DNA of 64,000 nt, taken from Acidobacteriota bacterium. Its GTDB lineage: Bacteria; Acidobacteriota; Terriglobia; Terriglobales; Acidobacteriaceae. Below, one piece after another: positions 1 to 8,511 of the stretch (positions are counted from its first letter, which is position 1; each line of letters opens with the position of its first letter). The stretch is taken from the NCBI GenBank assembly GCA_021778845.1, contig JAJYBU010000011.1, positions 41,353 through 105,352 on the forward strand, in the 5' to 3' direction. The position numbers and the translations under genes were made by a program. The notes under the pieces are model-generated. The model was given only the letters and a program-made list of their open reading frames with translations, searched no databases and was not told the origin of the DNA.

Positions 1-2
1 AC

Positions 3-1010
3 GAGATAAAGAAGCAGTTGAGCAACGGCTTGGACCCGTCTACGGAACGGCGAACGGAGAAGCGCAAAGCGAAGATAGCCCTGGAGGATTCCTTCGAGGC
101 TGTGGCGAGGGACTGGTTTGGCCGCCAGTCTCACACATGGGTTCCCATTCACAGTCGGGACGTGTTGCGGCGCTTGGAAGCCGATATCTTCCCTGTACTC
201 GGATTCCGTCCTATCGCAGCCATTGACGCGCCGGAGTTGCTGACCGCTATCCGCAAGATTGAGGCGCGCGGTTCCTATGACTTGGCTCACCGCGTCCTGC
301 AAGTATGTGGGCAAGTCTTCCGGTATGGCATCGCAACGGGGCGATGCCGCTATGACCTCGCGGCATCCTTGCGCGGGGCGCTCACTCCGCATGAGAAGCA
401 CAATCAGCACGCGGTCCGCCCGGATGAGTTCCCCGCCCTGGTGCGGGCCATCCGAAGTTACGAGACTATCGGTGATCGGCAAACACGCCTTGCGCTGGAG
501 CTGCTGGCGTTGACCTTCGTCCGCACCAGTGAACTGATCGGGGCCGTCTGGTCGGAGTTTGACCTGGAGGCGGGGATATGGGCCATTCCAGCAGAGCGCA
601 TGAAGATGCGGAGCGAGCACCTTGTACCGCTTTCAAGGCAAGCGCTGGATATCCTTGCGAGTCTCAAGCTATTGGCAGGGGCCAGCCGCTATCTTTTACC
701 TGGCCGCAACCAAAGCAAGACAATCAGCAACAACACGCTTCTGTTCGCGCTCTACCGGCTGGGCTACAAGTCGAGGATGACGGGGCACGGCTTCCGAGCG
801 GTGGCGTCAACGATCCTGAACGAGAAAGGCTTTCGGGCGGATGTGATCGAACGCCAGCTTGCACACTGCGAACGGAACGCGGTCAGAGGCGCATACAACC
901 GGGCCGAATACCTGGACGACCGCCGCAAGATGATGCAATGGTGGAGTGATTACGTCGATTCAGTCGGGACGGAGAGCAACGTGGTTCTGGGTAACTTCGC
1001 CGCCGCATGA
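3..1010 (+). CDS. P4-type tyrosine recombinase/integrase, 5' end outside window
   Basis: The reading frame is open to the left window edge, so the true start and the N-terminal DUF4102-type arm-binding domain lie outside; the first in-window start-like codon is TTG at 18. What remains is the SAM-like core-binding domain (an FEAVARDWF-like motif near its start) and the catalytic domain. Catalytic residues can be read: an arginine in TFVRTSELIG, the HGFR box (HxxR), the LAHCERN histidine, and the terminal nucleophile Tyr in GAYNRAEYLDD. Such integrases insert satellites, islands and prophages, usually into tRNA genes. Downstream come an AlpA-like regulator and a primase, which fits a satellite-like element. 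No tRNA gene is visible in the window, so the att site is probably to the left. Confidence 0.93.
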   Translation, partial: EIKKQLSNGLDPSTERRTEKRKAKIALEDSFEAVARDWFGRQSHTWVPIHSRDVLRRLEADIFPVLGFRPIAAIDAPELLTAIRKIEARGSYDLAHRVLQVCGQVFRYGIATGRCRYDLAASLRGALTPHEKHNQHAVRPDEFPALVRAIRSYETIGDRQTRLALELLALTFVRTSELIGAVWSEFDLEAGIWAIPAERMKMRSEHLVPLSRQALDILASLKLLAGASRYLLPGRNQSKTISNNTLLFALYRLGYKSRMTGHGFRAVASTILNEKGFRADVIERQLAHCERNAVRGAYNRAEYLDDRRKMMQWWSDYVDSVGTESNVVLGNFAAA

Positions 1011-1036
1011 CGTGGACGCCGAAGCCGCCTATTACC

Positions 1037-1072
1037 CTATAGGGTGAGTTAAATCTATAGGGTGAGTTAAAT
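1037..1072 (+). repeat. two tandem 18-bp repeats with CCCTATAGGG palindrome
   Basis: The 18-bp word CTATAGGGTGAGTTAAAT occurs twice head to tail (1037-1054, 1055-1072). The first copy completes the palindrome CCCTATAGGG (1035-1044), which recurs at 1104-1113. The repeats begin about 25 bp behind the integrase stop in locally AT-rich DNA. They resemble an iteron or an operator cluster; the function is inferred only from the arrangement. Confidence 0.7.
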
Positions 1073-1103
1073 ATAGATACTTGAAATTGCTTAAAGAAAG
1101 AAG

Positions 1104-1113
1104 CCCTATAGGG
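1104..1113. promoter_or_regulatory. second CCCTATAGGG palindrome
   Basis: A perfect 10-bp palindrome identical to that at 1035-1044, 69 bp further on. Two identical palindromes plus a tandem repeat make a protein-binding region (regulator, Xis-like factor or initiator) plausible. There is no direct evidence of the binding partner. Confidence 0.4.
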
Positions 1114-1377
1114 GCGCGCCTTGTGAGGGCTGAATCATCCTGGCTGCATGGTAGAACGGGGGCGGTTCAAATGTCTGGGCTCTGATCCTCCTAGACCGTG
1201 ATTTAGACATACGCGCGTTTCGCCATAATGAAAGTTTGCAGCAAAACCTCAAGTATCGAGGCTGGCGCTTGATTGAGGCCGTGCGAGGATTGCCTATCGG
1301 CGAGCGCCCTTGGCTCTATCTGGTGCCGGTGGTTGGTTGCGCTTGAAAAATCTTCGCCTCTCTCAGGTGCGAAAAAA

Positions 1378-1516
1378 GCGAAAGAAGCGAAAGAAGGGTA
1401 TCGCGGCGAGTCCCTGCGCACGGTGAATGTCCTGCTATGTCCAGAGGCGTCTCATAATTTCACGCGCCGCCAGCGCCGCCGGATTCAGGACTGCGAAAGA
1501 AGTGCGAAAGAAGGGT
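1378..1516 (-). repeat. 139-bp inverted copy of the 6445-6583 repeat
   Basis: Read on the minus strand, this segment matches 6445-6583 and its duplicate 6855-6993 almost base for base over equal length, with a few substitutions. Both ends carry the 9-mer TTCTTTCGC, in pairs or triplets. The two copies therefore form long inverted repeats around the element's gene block (2.0-6.2 kb). Confidence 0.85.
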
Positions 1517-1990
1517 GCTGACTCACCACACTCGCACGCATCGGCGGGCTGTGACCTGGTGGTGAGCGCTGGCCGTGGTGGAACTGGTCGAGGCCGCCGG
1601 AGTGCCACGCTGGCCGTTCTGGTGGCAATCGAGGCCGCCGTGGTGACGCGCTGGCCGCTTGGCCGGTGAGCGGTGGAAACGCGGATTGCTGCTGTGACCT
1701 GGTGGTGTGCGCTGGCGTGGGGGTCGAGGCCGTCGCGGTGACGCGCTGGTCGTGCTGGCGACAATCGAGGCGCCGTGGTGAGGCGCTGTGACCTGGTGGT
1801 GGTGAGGCCGTCGTGGTGAGCGCTTGTCGTGCGGGTGGTCCTCGCGGGCGTGCAGCTCTACAATCTCGCGCGAATAAACGGGGCTGAATGATGGCTTAAC
1901 GGGGCCATTCGACGCGAAAGGCATAGGAAACGGGCCTAATCGGGGCTATTCGACGCAGAAGGCATGGGAAACGAGGCTAAAGGCGTTCAA
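1517..1990. repeat. gene-free stretch of degenerate GAGGCCGTCG/GCGCTGG repeats
   Basis: No convincing gene is seen here. The stretch is built of recurring words such as TCGAGGCCGTCGCGGTGA, GCGCTGG and TGACCTGGTGGTG, all in the same orientation and irregularly spaced. The same words recur at 5718-5790 and throughout 6178-7087, so this is an element-specific repeat family. Apparent reading frames on both strands are low-complexity products of the repeats. Confidence 0.65.
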
Positions 1991-2015
1991 AGTCTAGTTT
2001 TCGAGCTGGAGCGGA

Positions 2016-3011
2016 CTATCTGGCCGGTGGGCGTTTTTTCTTGGCCAGCGCCTTCTCTTTATCTTTTTTGATCCTGGCGCGCCTTTGCCGCTGCGTGTAG
2101 CGATTCTTGCAGGCACTTGTCTTGACCGTCGAAGGGTAAGGCGGCGGCGGGCAGAACACCTGACCATGACCAGATTCGACGCGGAAGAGCTTGCCGCACT
2201 CTTTGCATCGCTCATACTCCACGCCGGAGCATCGATCGGCGTAGACGGTTGCGGCGATTGCCTCAAGGATATTGTGTACTTCGATGCTGAGGTAGGGCTT
2301 CTGCTCTTTCCCTTTGTGCATTGGTACTGGCGGCGCGGGCTGGAAGCTCGTATCGCCAGCCGCGCTCCATTGAATCGAAAGACAATGGCCGGGGAGTCTC
2401 TCCGGGCGCATAGCGAAGTGGTGGAGATGGATAAGGCGCTGGCGCCGATGGGCGGTGATTTGCCTATAACCGTCCGCGTCATCCTCGCGGACCCAATCTG
2501 GAACAAGCGCTTCGACGAAAAAATGATCGTAATCCTCCGCTGCGCGCCACGCTTTCCGGCCTTCGTCGGACTGTTGGGCCTTCTCGTAGGGCACCTGTAG
2601 CCATCGAAAAAAAGCCTGCCATTTTTGGAACTGACTCCAGAGGACTTCCCTAAAAGGCCAGAAGCTTCCCGCATCACTCAGAAACCTGGTTGCGGTCGTG
2701 GGATCTTCAACTGCAAAGAATGCCTCACGAATGGCGAATGGATCAAGGTGTGTCTGCTCGCGGAATCCCTGCGCTTCGGGTTGCTGATGCCATGCCGATA
2801 TCTCGGCCTCTGTGGCAGGCGCGCTAACGCCTTGCATTGTGAAAGGGGCTTCGCAAAATAGGTAGTCGCTCCCTTGCGGCCTACATATATGCAGGCTTTG
2901 AGGCGACCGATAGTCGATTCGTATCGGCAGAGCTGAAAGGGTGCGCTCTTCGCGTTGGACCCCTGCAAACCGGTTGCCGCTTGCCTTCTGCTCGGATTTT
3001 CCCTTGGCCAT
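2016..3011 (-). CDS. hypothetical protein with C-terminal zinc ribbon
   Basis: A 331-residue protein of no family I can name. The N-terminal two thirds are rich in Trp/Phe/Tyr with no transmembrane segments. Residues about 263-310 carry four cysteines as CKEC, FCP and ACKNR followed by an Arg/Lys-rich run, a layout reminiscent of the CGNR-type zinc ribbons that bind nucleic acid. The extreme C-terminus is strongly basic. The gene is oriented away from the AlpA/primase operon, leaving about 90 bp between the two divergent starts, where both promoters should lie. It could be a host-interaction or regulatory protein of the element; this is inference. Confidence 0.75.
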   Translation of the reverse strand: MAKGKSEQKASGNRFAGVQREERTLSALPIRIDYRSPQSLHICRPQGSDYLFCEAPFTMQGVSAPATEAEISAWHQQPEAQGFREQTHLDPFAIREAFFAVEDPTTATRFLSDAGSFWPFREVLWSQFQKWQAFFRWLQVPYEKAQQSDEGRKAWRAAEDYDHFFVEALVPDWVREDDADGYRQITAHRRQRLIHLHHFAMRPERLPGHCLSIQWSAAGDTSFQPAPPVPMHKGKEQKPYLSIEVHNILEAIAATVYADRCSGVEYERCKECGKLFRVESGHGQVFCPPPPYPSTVKTSACKNRYTQRQRRARIKKDKEKALAKKKRPPAR

Positions 3012-3102
3012 TTGCGTACTCCGATTCGTATATATCTAGCGTATGGATAAGCTTGTACTGTTTCCATAGTGAGTACAATCTTAGCACCGAAGGGATACTT
3101 GA

Positions 3103-3336
3103 ATGTCCGAACTTACGGGGAACTTGATTAGGTTGGCGCGTGTGAGAGAAATCACCGCTCTTAGCCGTAGCTCGATCTACGCATACATGGCGGCGGGAAC
3201 GTTCCCTGCCGCTATCAAAATATCGGAGCGGTCGATCGCTTGGGAGGAAAGCGCGGTTCGTGAATGGGTGGGGGCGCGGATCGCCGCGCATCGGAAGCCG
3301 CAAACCGTCGCAGCGGGGGTGAGCCTTGAACGGTAA
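3103..3336 (+). CDS. AlpA-family excision/transcription regulator
   Basis: A small 77-residue protein of the AlpA (phage_AlpA, MerR-like winged helix) type. The run LARVREITALSRSSIYAYM gives the helix-turn-helix, followed by the typical FPAAIKI and a tryptophan-containing wing (IAWEESAVREW). In P4-like satellites AlpA controls integrase and element excision. It is the first gene of a plus-strand operon: the next gene starts inside its 3' end (3326). It is divergent from the zinc-ribbon gene. Confidence 0.88.
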   Translation: MSELTGNLIRLARVREITALSRSSIYAYMAAGTFPAAIKISERSIAWEESAVREWVGARIAAHRKPQTVAAGVSLER

Positions 3337-3604
3337 GCGCTGGGTTCGTGATCTGTGGTCGTGGGTGACAAGGTGTGCAGCGGAGCCGCCGGTCGAGTGT
3401 CCAAGGTGCGAAGGCGCTGGCATGGAGTTGGTCGCTATTCCGCCGATGAGGGAAGGCGACCGTGCCACATCAGCCGCAAGGACGTGTCGCACCTGTAATG
3501 GGCGCGCCGCAGTCAGACTGACGGCAAAAGAATACAAGGCTGTTGAGCGAGACCGCCGCCGCACCTTTGAAGAGTGGGAGAACACGCGCCGGAGGTCTAA
3601 GTGA
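3326..3604 (+). CDS. small CxxC zinc-binding hypothetical protein
   Basis: A 92-residue protein starting with TTG at 3326, overlapping the end of the AlpA-like gene by 11 bp. Two CxxC pairs (CPRC at about residue 24 and CRTC at about residue 53) flank about 25 residues, giving a likely four-cysteine zinc ribbon; the C-terminal third is charged and helical. Its stop overlaps the GTG start of the primase gene (GTGA at 3601-3604), so translation is probably coupled. A helper of the replication protein is plausible from the context but not shown. Confidence 0.65.
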   Translation: MNGKRWVRDLWSWVTRCAAEPPVECPRCEGAGMELVAIPPMREGDRATSAARTCRTCNGRAAVRLTAKEYKAVERDRRRTFEEWENTRRRSK

Positions 3605-5718
3605 GCTGTCTTGATGAGGCGCTGCGCTATGCGGCGCTAGGGTGGCATGTTCTACCGTTGCACACGCCGGAGGCCTCAGGCTGCTCTTGTGGCAAGCCTG
3701 AGTGTTCCTCTGTCGGTAAGCATCCGCGCACAAAGGATGGACTCGCCAGCGCCTCAACTGCTCCGGAGACGATTCGGGCGTGGTGGCGGCGCTGGCCTTC
3801 GGCAAACGTTGGCATCCGCACCGGCGCTATCAGCGGCGTTGCCGTGCTCGACATAGACGGAGATGACGGCAAGGCGGCGCTGCTGAGTTTGCAAGAGACG
3901 CATGGGCAGCTCCCGCCGACGCAGCGCGCCTGGACCGGGCGCGCCGATGCCGACGGCAAGCGCAAGGGCTGTCACTACTTCTTTGCGATGCCGGACGGCG
4001 GCCTCCGCAATAGCACTGGTTTGGCTGGCAAAGGTTTGGATGTGCGCGGTGATGGGGGCTATGTGGTGGCCGCGCCGTCAAAGCACGCAAGCGGCCTCTC
4101 GTACCGGTGGATCAAGAGCGATGCGCCGGTGGCGGCAATGCCGGAGTGGTTGGTCGAAGTGTTGACCCAGCACAAGCCCGCGCTGGTGACCTCACCGAAG
4201 GTCAGCGCGCCGCCAGCGCCGCAAGAGAGCACCTTCGGTGAGGGTGGGCGCAATGCTGGCCTCACCAGTCTCGCCGGTACGTTGCGGGCGAAAGGCCTCG
4301 CCGTGGTGGAGTTGGAGGCGGCGCTGCTGGCAGCGAATCAGAACCGCTGCAAGCCGCCTCTGCCCGATAGTGAGGTGCGGGATATCGCTCGAAGTGTCGG
4401 GCGCTATCCGCCGCAAGCGTCCGTCGCAACTCCGCAAGCGTCTACCGCTGAGACGCCAGCAAGGGCGGCGCGCAACTGGCCTGAGCCGCTATCAAGTGTT
4501 GCATACCACGGCCTCGCTGGGCAGTTTGTCGCACTAGTCGGACCCACGACCGAAGCGGACCCGGCGGCGCTTCTCTTTCAATGCCTGGTGGCGCTTGGAT
4601 CGATCATTGGGCGCGGGCCGCATTATCGCGTCGGAGCGGAGCGGCATCACGTCAACCTCTTCGCAGTCTGTGTTGCAGATTCATCGAAGGGCCGCAAGGG
4701 GACAAGCTGGAATGAGGTCAAGGCGTTCTGTAAGTTGGTGGATATCGAGTGGTGGAGCCGTAGGATAAGCGGTGGCCTCTCGACTGGCGAAGGCCTCATT
4801 CATGCTGTCCGCGATGCGGTCACTGAGAAGGTGGCAATCAAGGAAAAAGGGCGAGTGGTGGACTCGCAGGATCAAGTAACAGATGCCGGAGTTGAGGATA
4901 AGCGGCTCTTGTGCGTTGAAGGTGAGCTGGGCCAAGCCCTGCAATGCGCAGCGCGTGAGGGTAACACGTTATCGCCAATCATCCGGCTCGCATGGGACGG
5001 CCAGCGCTTGCGCGTGATGACGCGCAACTCGCGGGAAGAGTGCGCTGAGCCTCACATCTCGATTGTCGGTCACATCACGAACACGGAATTGCAAACCCTG
5101 CTCACTACGAACGATGCGGTCAACGGATTCGCTAACCGCTTCCTCTGGATCGGTGTGGCGCGGAGTCAATGCCTAGCGTTCGGCGGGACTGTTGACCTTA
5201 CCCGGTTGGATGAGCTTGCGATGCGAACGCGGGAGGCCGTCGCAGTTGCGCGAGGTATCGAGGCGGTGGGTTGGTCGCAAGATGCAGCGACGGAATGGGA
5301 GCGCATTTATCCGGGGCTGAGTGAAGGTGGCCGGGGATTACTTGGGTCCGTGACGGCGCGGGCTGAGGCTTATGTGGTTCGGCTGGCGACTCTCTATGCG
5401 GTGTTGGATGGTTCGGCTGAAATCCGCCTGGAGCATCTACGCGCCGCGCTGGAGTTATGGCGGTATGCCTACGACTCGGCGGCCTTCATCTTCGGCTCTG
5501 CCATTGGTGACCCGGTGGCCGATGCCATCGTCGATCTATTGCGTGGCAAAACGGACGGAGCAACCCGGACGGAGATTAGCAAACACTTCGACAACCACAA
5601 GACAAAAGCGCAGCTTGACGCAGCGCTATCTACACTCCAAACGCAGGGACTTATCCGCAATGCAAAGTGCGAGACGGCTGGCCGCGCCTCTGAGGTGTGG
5701 CAACTGGTGAGCGTGTGA
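3601..5718 (+). CDS. bifunctional primase-polymerase with DUF3987 helicase-like region
   Basis: A 705-residue replication protein. Residues 1-190 are a Prim-Pol domain: an N-terminal cysteine cluster (CSCGKPEC then GKHPR), catalytic acidic motif VLDIDGDD, and KGCHYFF and GLDVRGDGGYVVAAPS. Residues about 215-270 look like a PriCT helical domain (RNAGLTSLAGTLRAKG). Residues about 300-620 resemble DUF3987, with a P-loop-like SSKGRKGTS and a Walker B-like RLLCVEGELGQ. The C-terminus (about 650-700) is a winged helix. The start is GTG, overlapping the preceding stop. It should prime and unwind the element's DNA for its own replication. Confidence 0.9.
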   Translation: MSCLDEALRYAALGWHVLPLHTPEASGCSCGKPECSSVGKHPRTKDGLASASTAPETIRAWWRRWPSANVGIRTGAISGVAVLDIDGDDGKAALLSLQETHGQLPPTQRAWTGRADADGKRKGCHYFFAMPDGGLRNSTGLAGKGLDVRGDGGYVVAAPSKHASGLSYRWIKSDAPVAAMPEWLVEVLTQHKPALVTSPKVSAPPAPQESTFGEGGRNAGLTSLAGTLRAKGLAVVELEAALLAANQNRCKPPLPDSEVRDIARSVGRYPPQASVATPQASTAETPARAARNWPEPLSSVAYHGLAGQFVALVGPTTEADPAALLFQCLVALGSIIGRGPHYRVGAERHHVNLFAVCVADSSKGRKGTSWNEVKAFCKLVDIEWWSRRISGGLSTGEGLIHAVRDAVTEKVAIKEKGRVVDSQDQVTDAGVEDKRLLCVEGELGQALQCAAREGNTLSPIIRLAWDGQRLRVMTRNSREECAEPHISIVGHITNTELQTLLTTNDAVNGFANRFLWIGVARSQCLAFGGTVDLTRLDELAMRTREAVAVARGIEAVGWSQDAATEWERIYPGLSEGGRGLLGSVTARAEAYVVRLATLYAVLDGSAEIRLEHLRAALELWRYAYDSAAFIFGSAIGDPVADAIVDLLRGKTDGATRTEISKHFDNHKTKAQLDAALSTLQTQGLIRNAKCETAGRASEVWQLVSV

Positions 5719-5796
5719 TCGAGGCCGTCGCCGTGAGACGCTGTGATCTGGCGGCGGTCGAGGCCGTTGCGTTGAGGCTCTGGTAAGTTAGTGACT

Positions 5797-6156
5797 ATGA
5801 AATTCAGCGAAGGAATCGAGCGTGGGCCGGATGGCTCACTCCCTCAATTCGACGAATTGCAGTATGTCTACTATGCGCCTCAGATGGAGCGGGGCGAAGC
5901 TGAGGGTGACTACTACTGCATTGTTGGATTCAAGGATGGCAAGGGGCTGTTTAGTGGCCTAATCGCTGCTGGTAATTTGGAGCGGATCGTCGGGCCGGTA
6001 CTCACTACAAAGATGGTTCTGGGGCAGGGTGATGCGGTCAAGACTCCGAACGTCTCGGGTGAATCGAATCCTCCTAAATCACTACAGGTCCACAGTAAAG
6101 AAATCACAGAGATGGACCAAAACTGGTTGAAGCAGATGGGTGTTCAATCGCGGTGA
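5797..6156 (+). CDS. hypothetical protein of the mobile element
   Basis: A 119-residue soluble protein from ATG at 5797; a GTG six bases upstream is an alternative. No domain recognised. The composition is normal for a coding region (GC content and hydrophobic alternation), unlike the repeats around it. It lies about 80 bp after the primase, and the gap holds two of the GAGGCCGT repeat words; the 410-bp tandem duplication begins about 50 bp behind its stop. It is therefore cargo or an accessory replication gene of the element. Confidence 0.5.
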   Translation: MKFSEGIERGPDGSLPQFDELQYVYYAPQMERGEAEGDYYCIVGFKDGKGLFSGLIAAGNLERIVGPVLTTKMVLGQGDAVKTPNVSGESNPPKSLQVHSKEITEMDQNWLKQMGVQSR

Positions 6157-6202
6157 GTTGAAAGAGATGTGGTGTCGTTGCTGAGGCCGCGTGAGGTGTG
6201 AT

Positions 6203-7087
6203 CGAGGCCGCATGGGTGAGGCTGACCGGCTGGCCGGTGATCGGTAGAGACGCGGATCGCTGCTGTGACCTGGTGGTGCGCGCTGGCGTCTTACTGGTGG
6301 CCGAAGCCGTCGCGGTGACGCGCTGGTCGTGCTGGCGACAATCGAGGCGGCATGGTGAGGCGCTGGCCGTCGTGCTGTGGCAATCGAGGCCGTCGTGCTG
6401 AGTTGCTGGGCGGCTGCTGGTGGTCGAGGGCGTCGTGCGTCTGGACCCTTCTTTCGCACTTCTTTCGCAGTCCCGAATCCGGCGGCGCTGGCCGCGCGTG
6501 GAACTATGAGACGCCTCTGGACATAGCAGGACATTCACCGTGCGCCGCGAATCGCTGCGATACCCTTCTTTCGCTTCTTTCGCTTCTTTCGCACCAGAGA
6601 GCGCCGTAAGACGCGAGGCCGCATGGGTGAGCTGACCGGCCAGCCGGTGATCGGTAGAGACGCGGATCGCTGCTGTGACCTGGTGGTGCGCGCTGGCGTC
6701 TTACTGGTGGCCGAAGCCGTCGCGGTGACGCGCTGGTCGTGCTGGCGACAATCGAGGCGGCATGGTGAGGCGCTGGCCGTCGTGCTGTGGCAATCGAGGC
6801 CGTCGTGCTGAGTTGCTGGGCGGCTGCTGGTGGTCGAGGGCGTCGTGCGTCTGGACCCTTCTTTCGCACTTCTTTCGCAGTCCCGAATCCGGCGGCGCTG
6901 GCCGCGCGTGGAACTATGAGACGCCTCTGGACATAGCAGGACATTCACCGTGCGCCGCGAATCGCTGCGATACCCTTCTTTCGCTTCTTTCGCTTCTTTC
7001 GCAGCAGAGAGCGCCGTAAGACGCGAGGCCGCATGGGTGAGGCTGACCGGCTGGCCGGTGATCGGTGGAGACGCGGATCGCTGCTGT
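6203..7087. repeat. 410-bp tandem duplication with partial third copy
   Basis: Unit 1 (6203-6613) and unit 2 (6614-7023) are nearly identical, differing by a lost G near 6631 and a few substitutions. A third, truncated copy (7024-7087) ends where a G-run begins. Each unit contains GAGGCCGTCG words, the 139-bp module found inverted at 1378-1516, and a triplet of the 9-mer TTCTTTCGC near its right end. Identical open frames in both units are a consequence of the duplication and show no protein-like character. Confidence 0.92.
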
Positions 7088-7984
7088 AAGGGGGGGGTGG
7101 GTAAAAGTATTCAAGGTGACGGCGCGCAGACCGTCACATGGGTGCATTTTTACATCCACAAAACAAGCACTTCTCTGGGAAAATCGGTAGTTATGTGGGG
7201 TCCGCAAAGTATCTCATCCGGCTAGCAGGCTCACCAGAGGCCGCCTACGCTCAAGATTTGGCGACATACGGAAGTGCATCACCGGCTCTAAAAGTGTGGT
7301 ACAAAGGCGTGGTATATTTTTGCAATCGTCCATTCATATTATTGATTATAAGCATCTTACATCCTGCAAGTGAAAGACTGTCTGTCCGCCACATTATCAG
7401 GGAGTCGCTCAGCCCGATCTCCCGGATACCCAGCACTGAACAAAATAAATAGTTTAAAAACAGCACAAAACTTGGCTGTCAAGCCCCCGCTGGCTTCAAG
7501 AATCGCCAAACCCCCTATCAACAAAGGCGATTTCTATCTCAACAACGTGGCATAGCTACCCCCTCCCATTGACTACAATTAAATAGGAAGCTCAGCCACA
7601 AACCTAAACCAACAGATAAACTACCTGATGGAAATAAATCATAAAAGATAGGCAACACTGATAGATGGCGCAGCAGGTAAACCACAAAACCGGGCAAGAG
7701 CCAAACCTCCAGGCTCCCCTGTCCCGGCACGTGCGAGCCCAGCACCCGCCAACCCTCATCTTTTGAATAATTTACCAACAAAACACCTGCAATCAAGCAC
7801 TTACAGGCAGCAAGATCAACAAACAGTTTATCGTCAATACTTTGCCAGCAAACGATTCAGAATCAGAGAGTTACGAGAAGATCGCAGCATAACTCGCATC
7901 ATAGCAATATCTTACCTGCAAGCCGTTTACCTGGAATACCTTACAGGATTCACACAGCGCAACCTGCACATTCTAAATGTCCTA
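7088..7984. other. AT-richer region with no recognisable gene
   Basis: About 900 bp of markedly lower GC than either side, separating the mobile element from the flagellar genes. Frames of 60-105 codons exist, but none shows a recognisable family, a good ribosome binding site or consistent codon use. A short inverted repeat GTGACGG/CCGTCAC lies at 7116-7137. This is the likeliest place for the right attachment site of the element, which I cannot locate without the left end. Confidence 0.5.
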
Positions 7985-8023
7985 TGGAAAAGAGTGATGG
8001 GGAGGGGGGTACCTTCCCTCCCC
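7985..8023 (-). terminator. candidate terminator after fliS
   Basis: Arms GGGGAGGG (7999-8006) and CCCTCCCC (8016-8023) form an 8-bp GC stem just behind the fliS stop. Read on the minus strand it is followed by a short pyrimidine run with only four Ts, so it is weaker than the flagellin terminator. Confidence 0.45.
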
Positions 8024-8034
8024 AGGGGCTGGAG

Positions 8035-8499
8035 TCAGGCTGACCAACTACAGGCGGTCCCATGCTGCACGGTCTGCATCGCTCCAGGATACCCCGGTAC
8101 CTGTGTAACCCGAGTCGCTTCCATCGCCGATGAGTTTTGCTTCTCCATCGCGCTCCATGTCTCTCGAATCCTCAACACAAGGGCTACCTGTTCCTCGAGA
8201 ATTTCGGCTGACCTCTTGACCTGAGCTTCAATCATCTTGCGCCTCAGCGACGAGTAGAACGCCGTAAGTTGTTGCGCCAACTCCCCGCCTCCAGACCGCT
8301 CAATCCAGTCCTCCAGGTAGCCGACGACGAGCGTCGCATGGTTGATCTCCTGACACCGCTTCTCGATATCATTGATCCGCTCTGCATCTGCGGCGCGCAG
8401 CAGGTCGCCGGCGAGAGTGTCGTAGAGTGCAATCAGCAATCCGAAACCGCTTGCACCTTCGACCGCGGTCTTCCGATAAGCCAATTCTGTCGAGTTCAT
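8035..8499 (-). CDS. fliS: flagellar export chaperone FliS
   Basis: A FliS-family four-helix chaperone that binds the C-terminus of flagellin before export. The N-terminal YRKTAVEGAS...LLIALYDTLAGDLLRA segment is typical, and the usual long amphipathic helices follow. I chose ATG 8499 because GGAG sits six bases before it; ATG 8505 would touch that site. The length (154 residues) is slightly above the family norm because of a C-terminal tail with no similarity I know. It lies 12 bp behind fliD and is presumably cotranscribed with it. Confidence 0.9.
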   Translation of the reverse strand: MNSTELAYRKTAVEGASGFGLLIALYDTLAGDLLRAADAERINDIEKRCQEINHATLVVGYLEDWIERSGGGELAQQLTAFYSSLRRKMIEAQVKRSAEILEEQVALVLRIRETWSAMEKQNSSAMEATRVTQVPGYPGAMQTVQHGTACSWSA

Positions 8500-8511
8500 A
8501 ATCATCTCCGG

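Noticed and set aside
1035..1113. T7-type phage promoter (CTATAGGG)
   Set aside because: Only the last part of the T7 consensus is present, inside a palindrome; the upstream part is missing.
1140..1200. tRNA-like sequence around GGCGGTTCAAATG
   Set aside because: The T-loop-like word is not matched by an acceptor stem, D-loop or anticodon stem at the right distances.
6203..7023. Protein genes within the tandem duplication (frames of 60-146 codons repeated twice)
   Set aside because: Frames occur on both strands in several phases and consist of repeat words; the duplication makes them look conserved.
7138..7452. Possible gene in the AT-rich region
   Set aside because: No ribosome site, no family resemblance and no consistent codon use; another frame of the same size lies nearby on the other strand.
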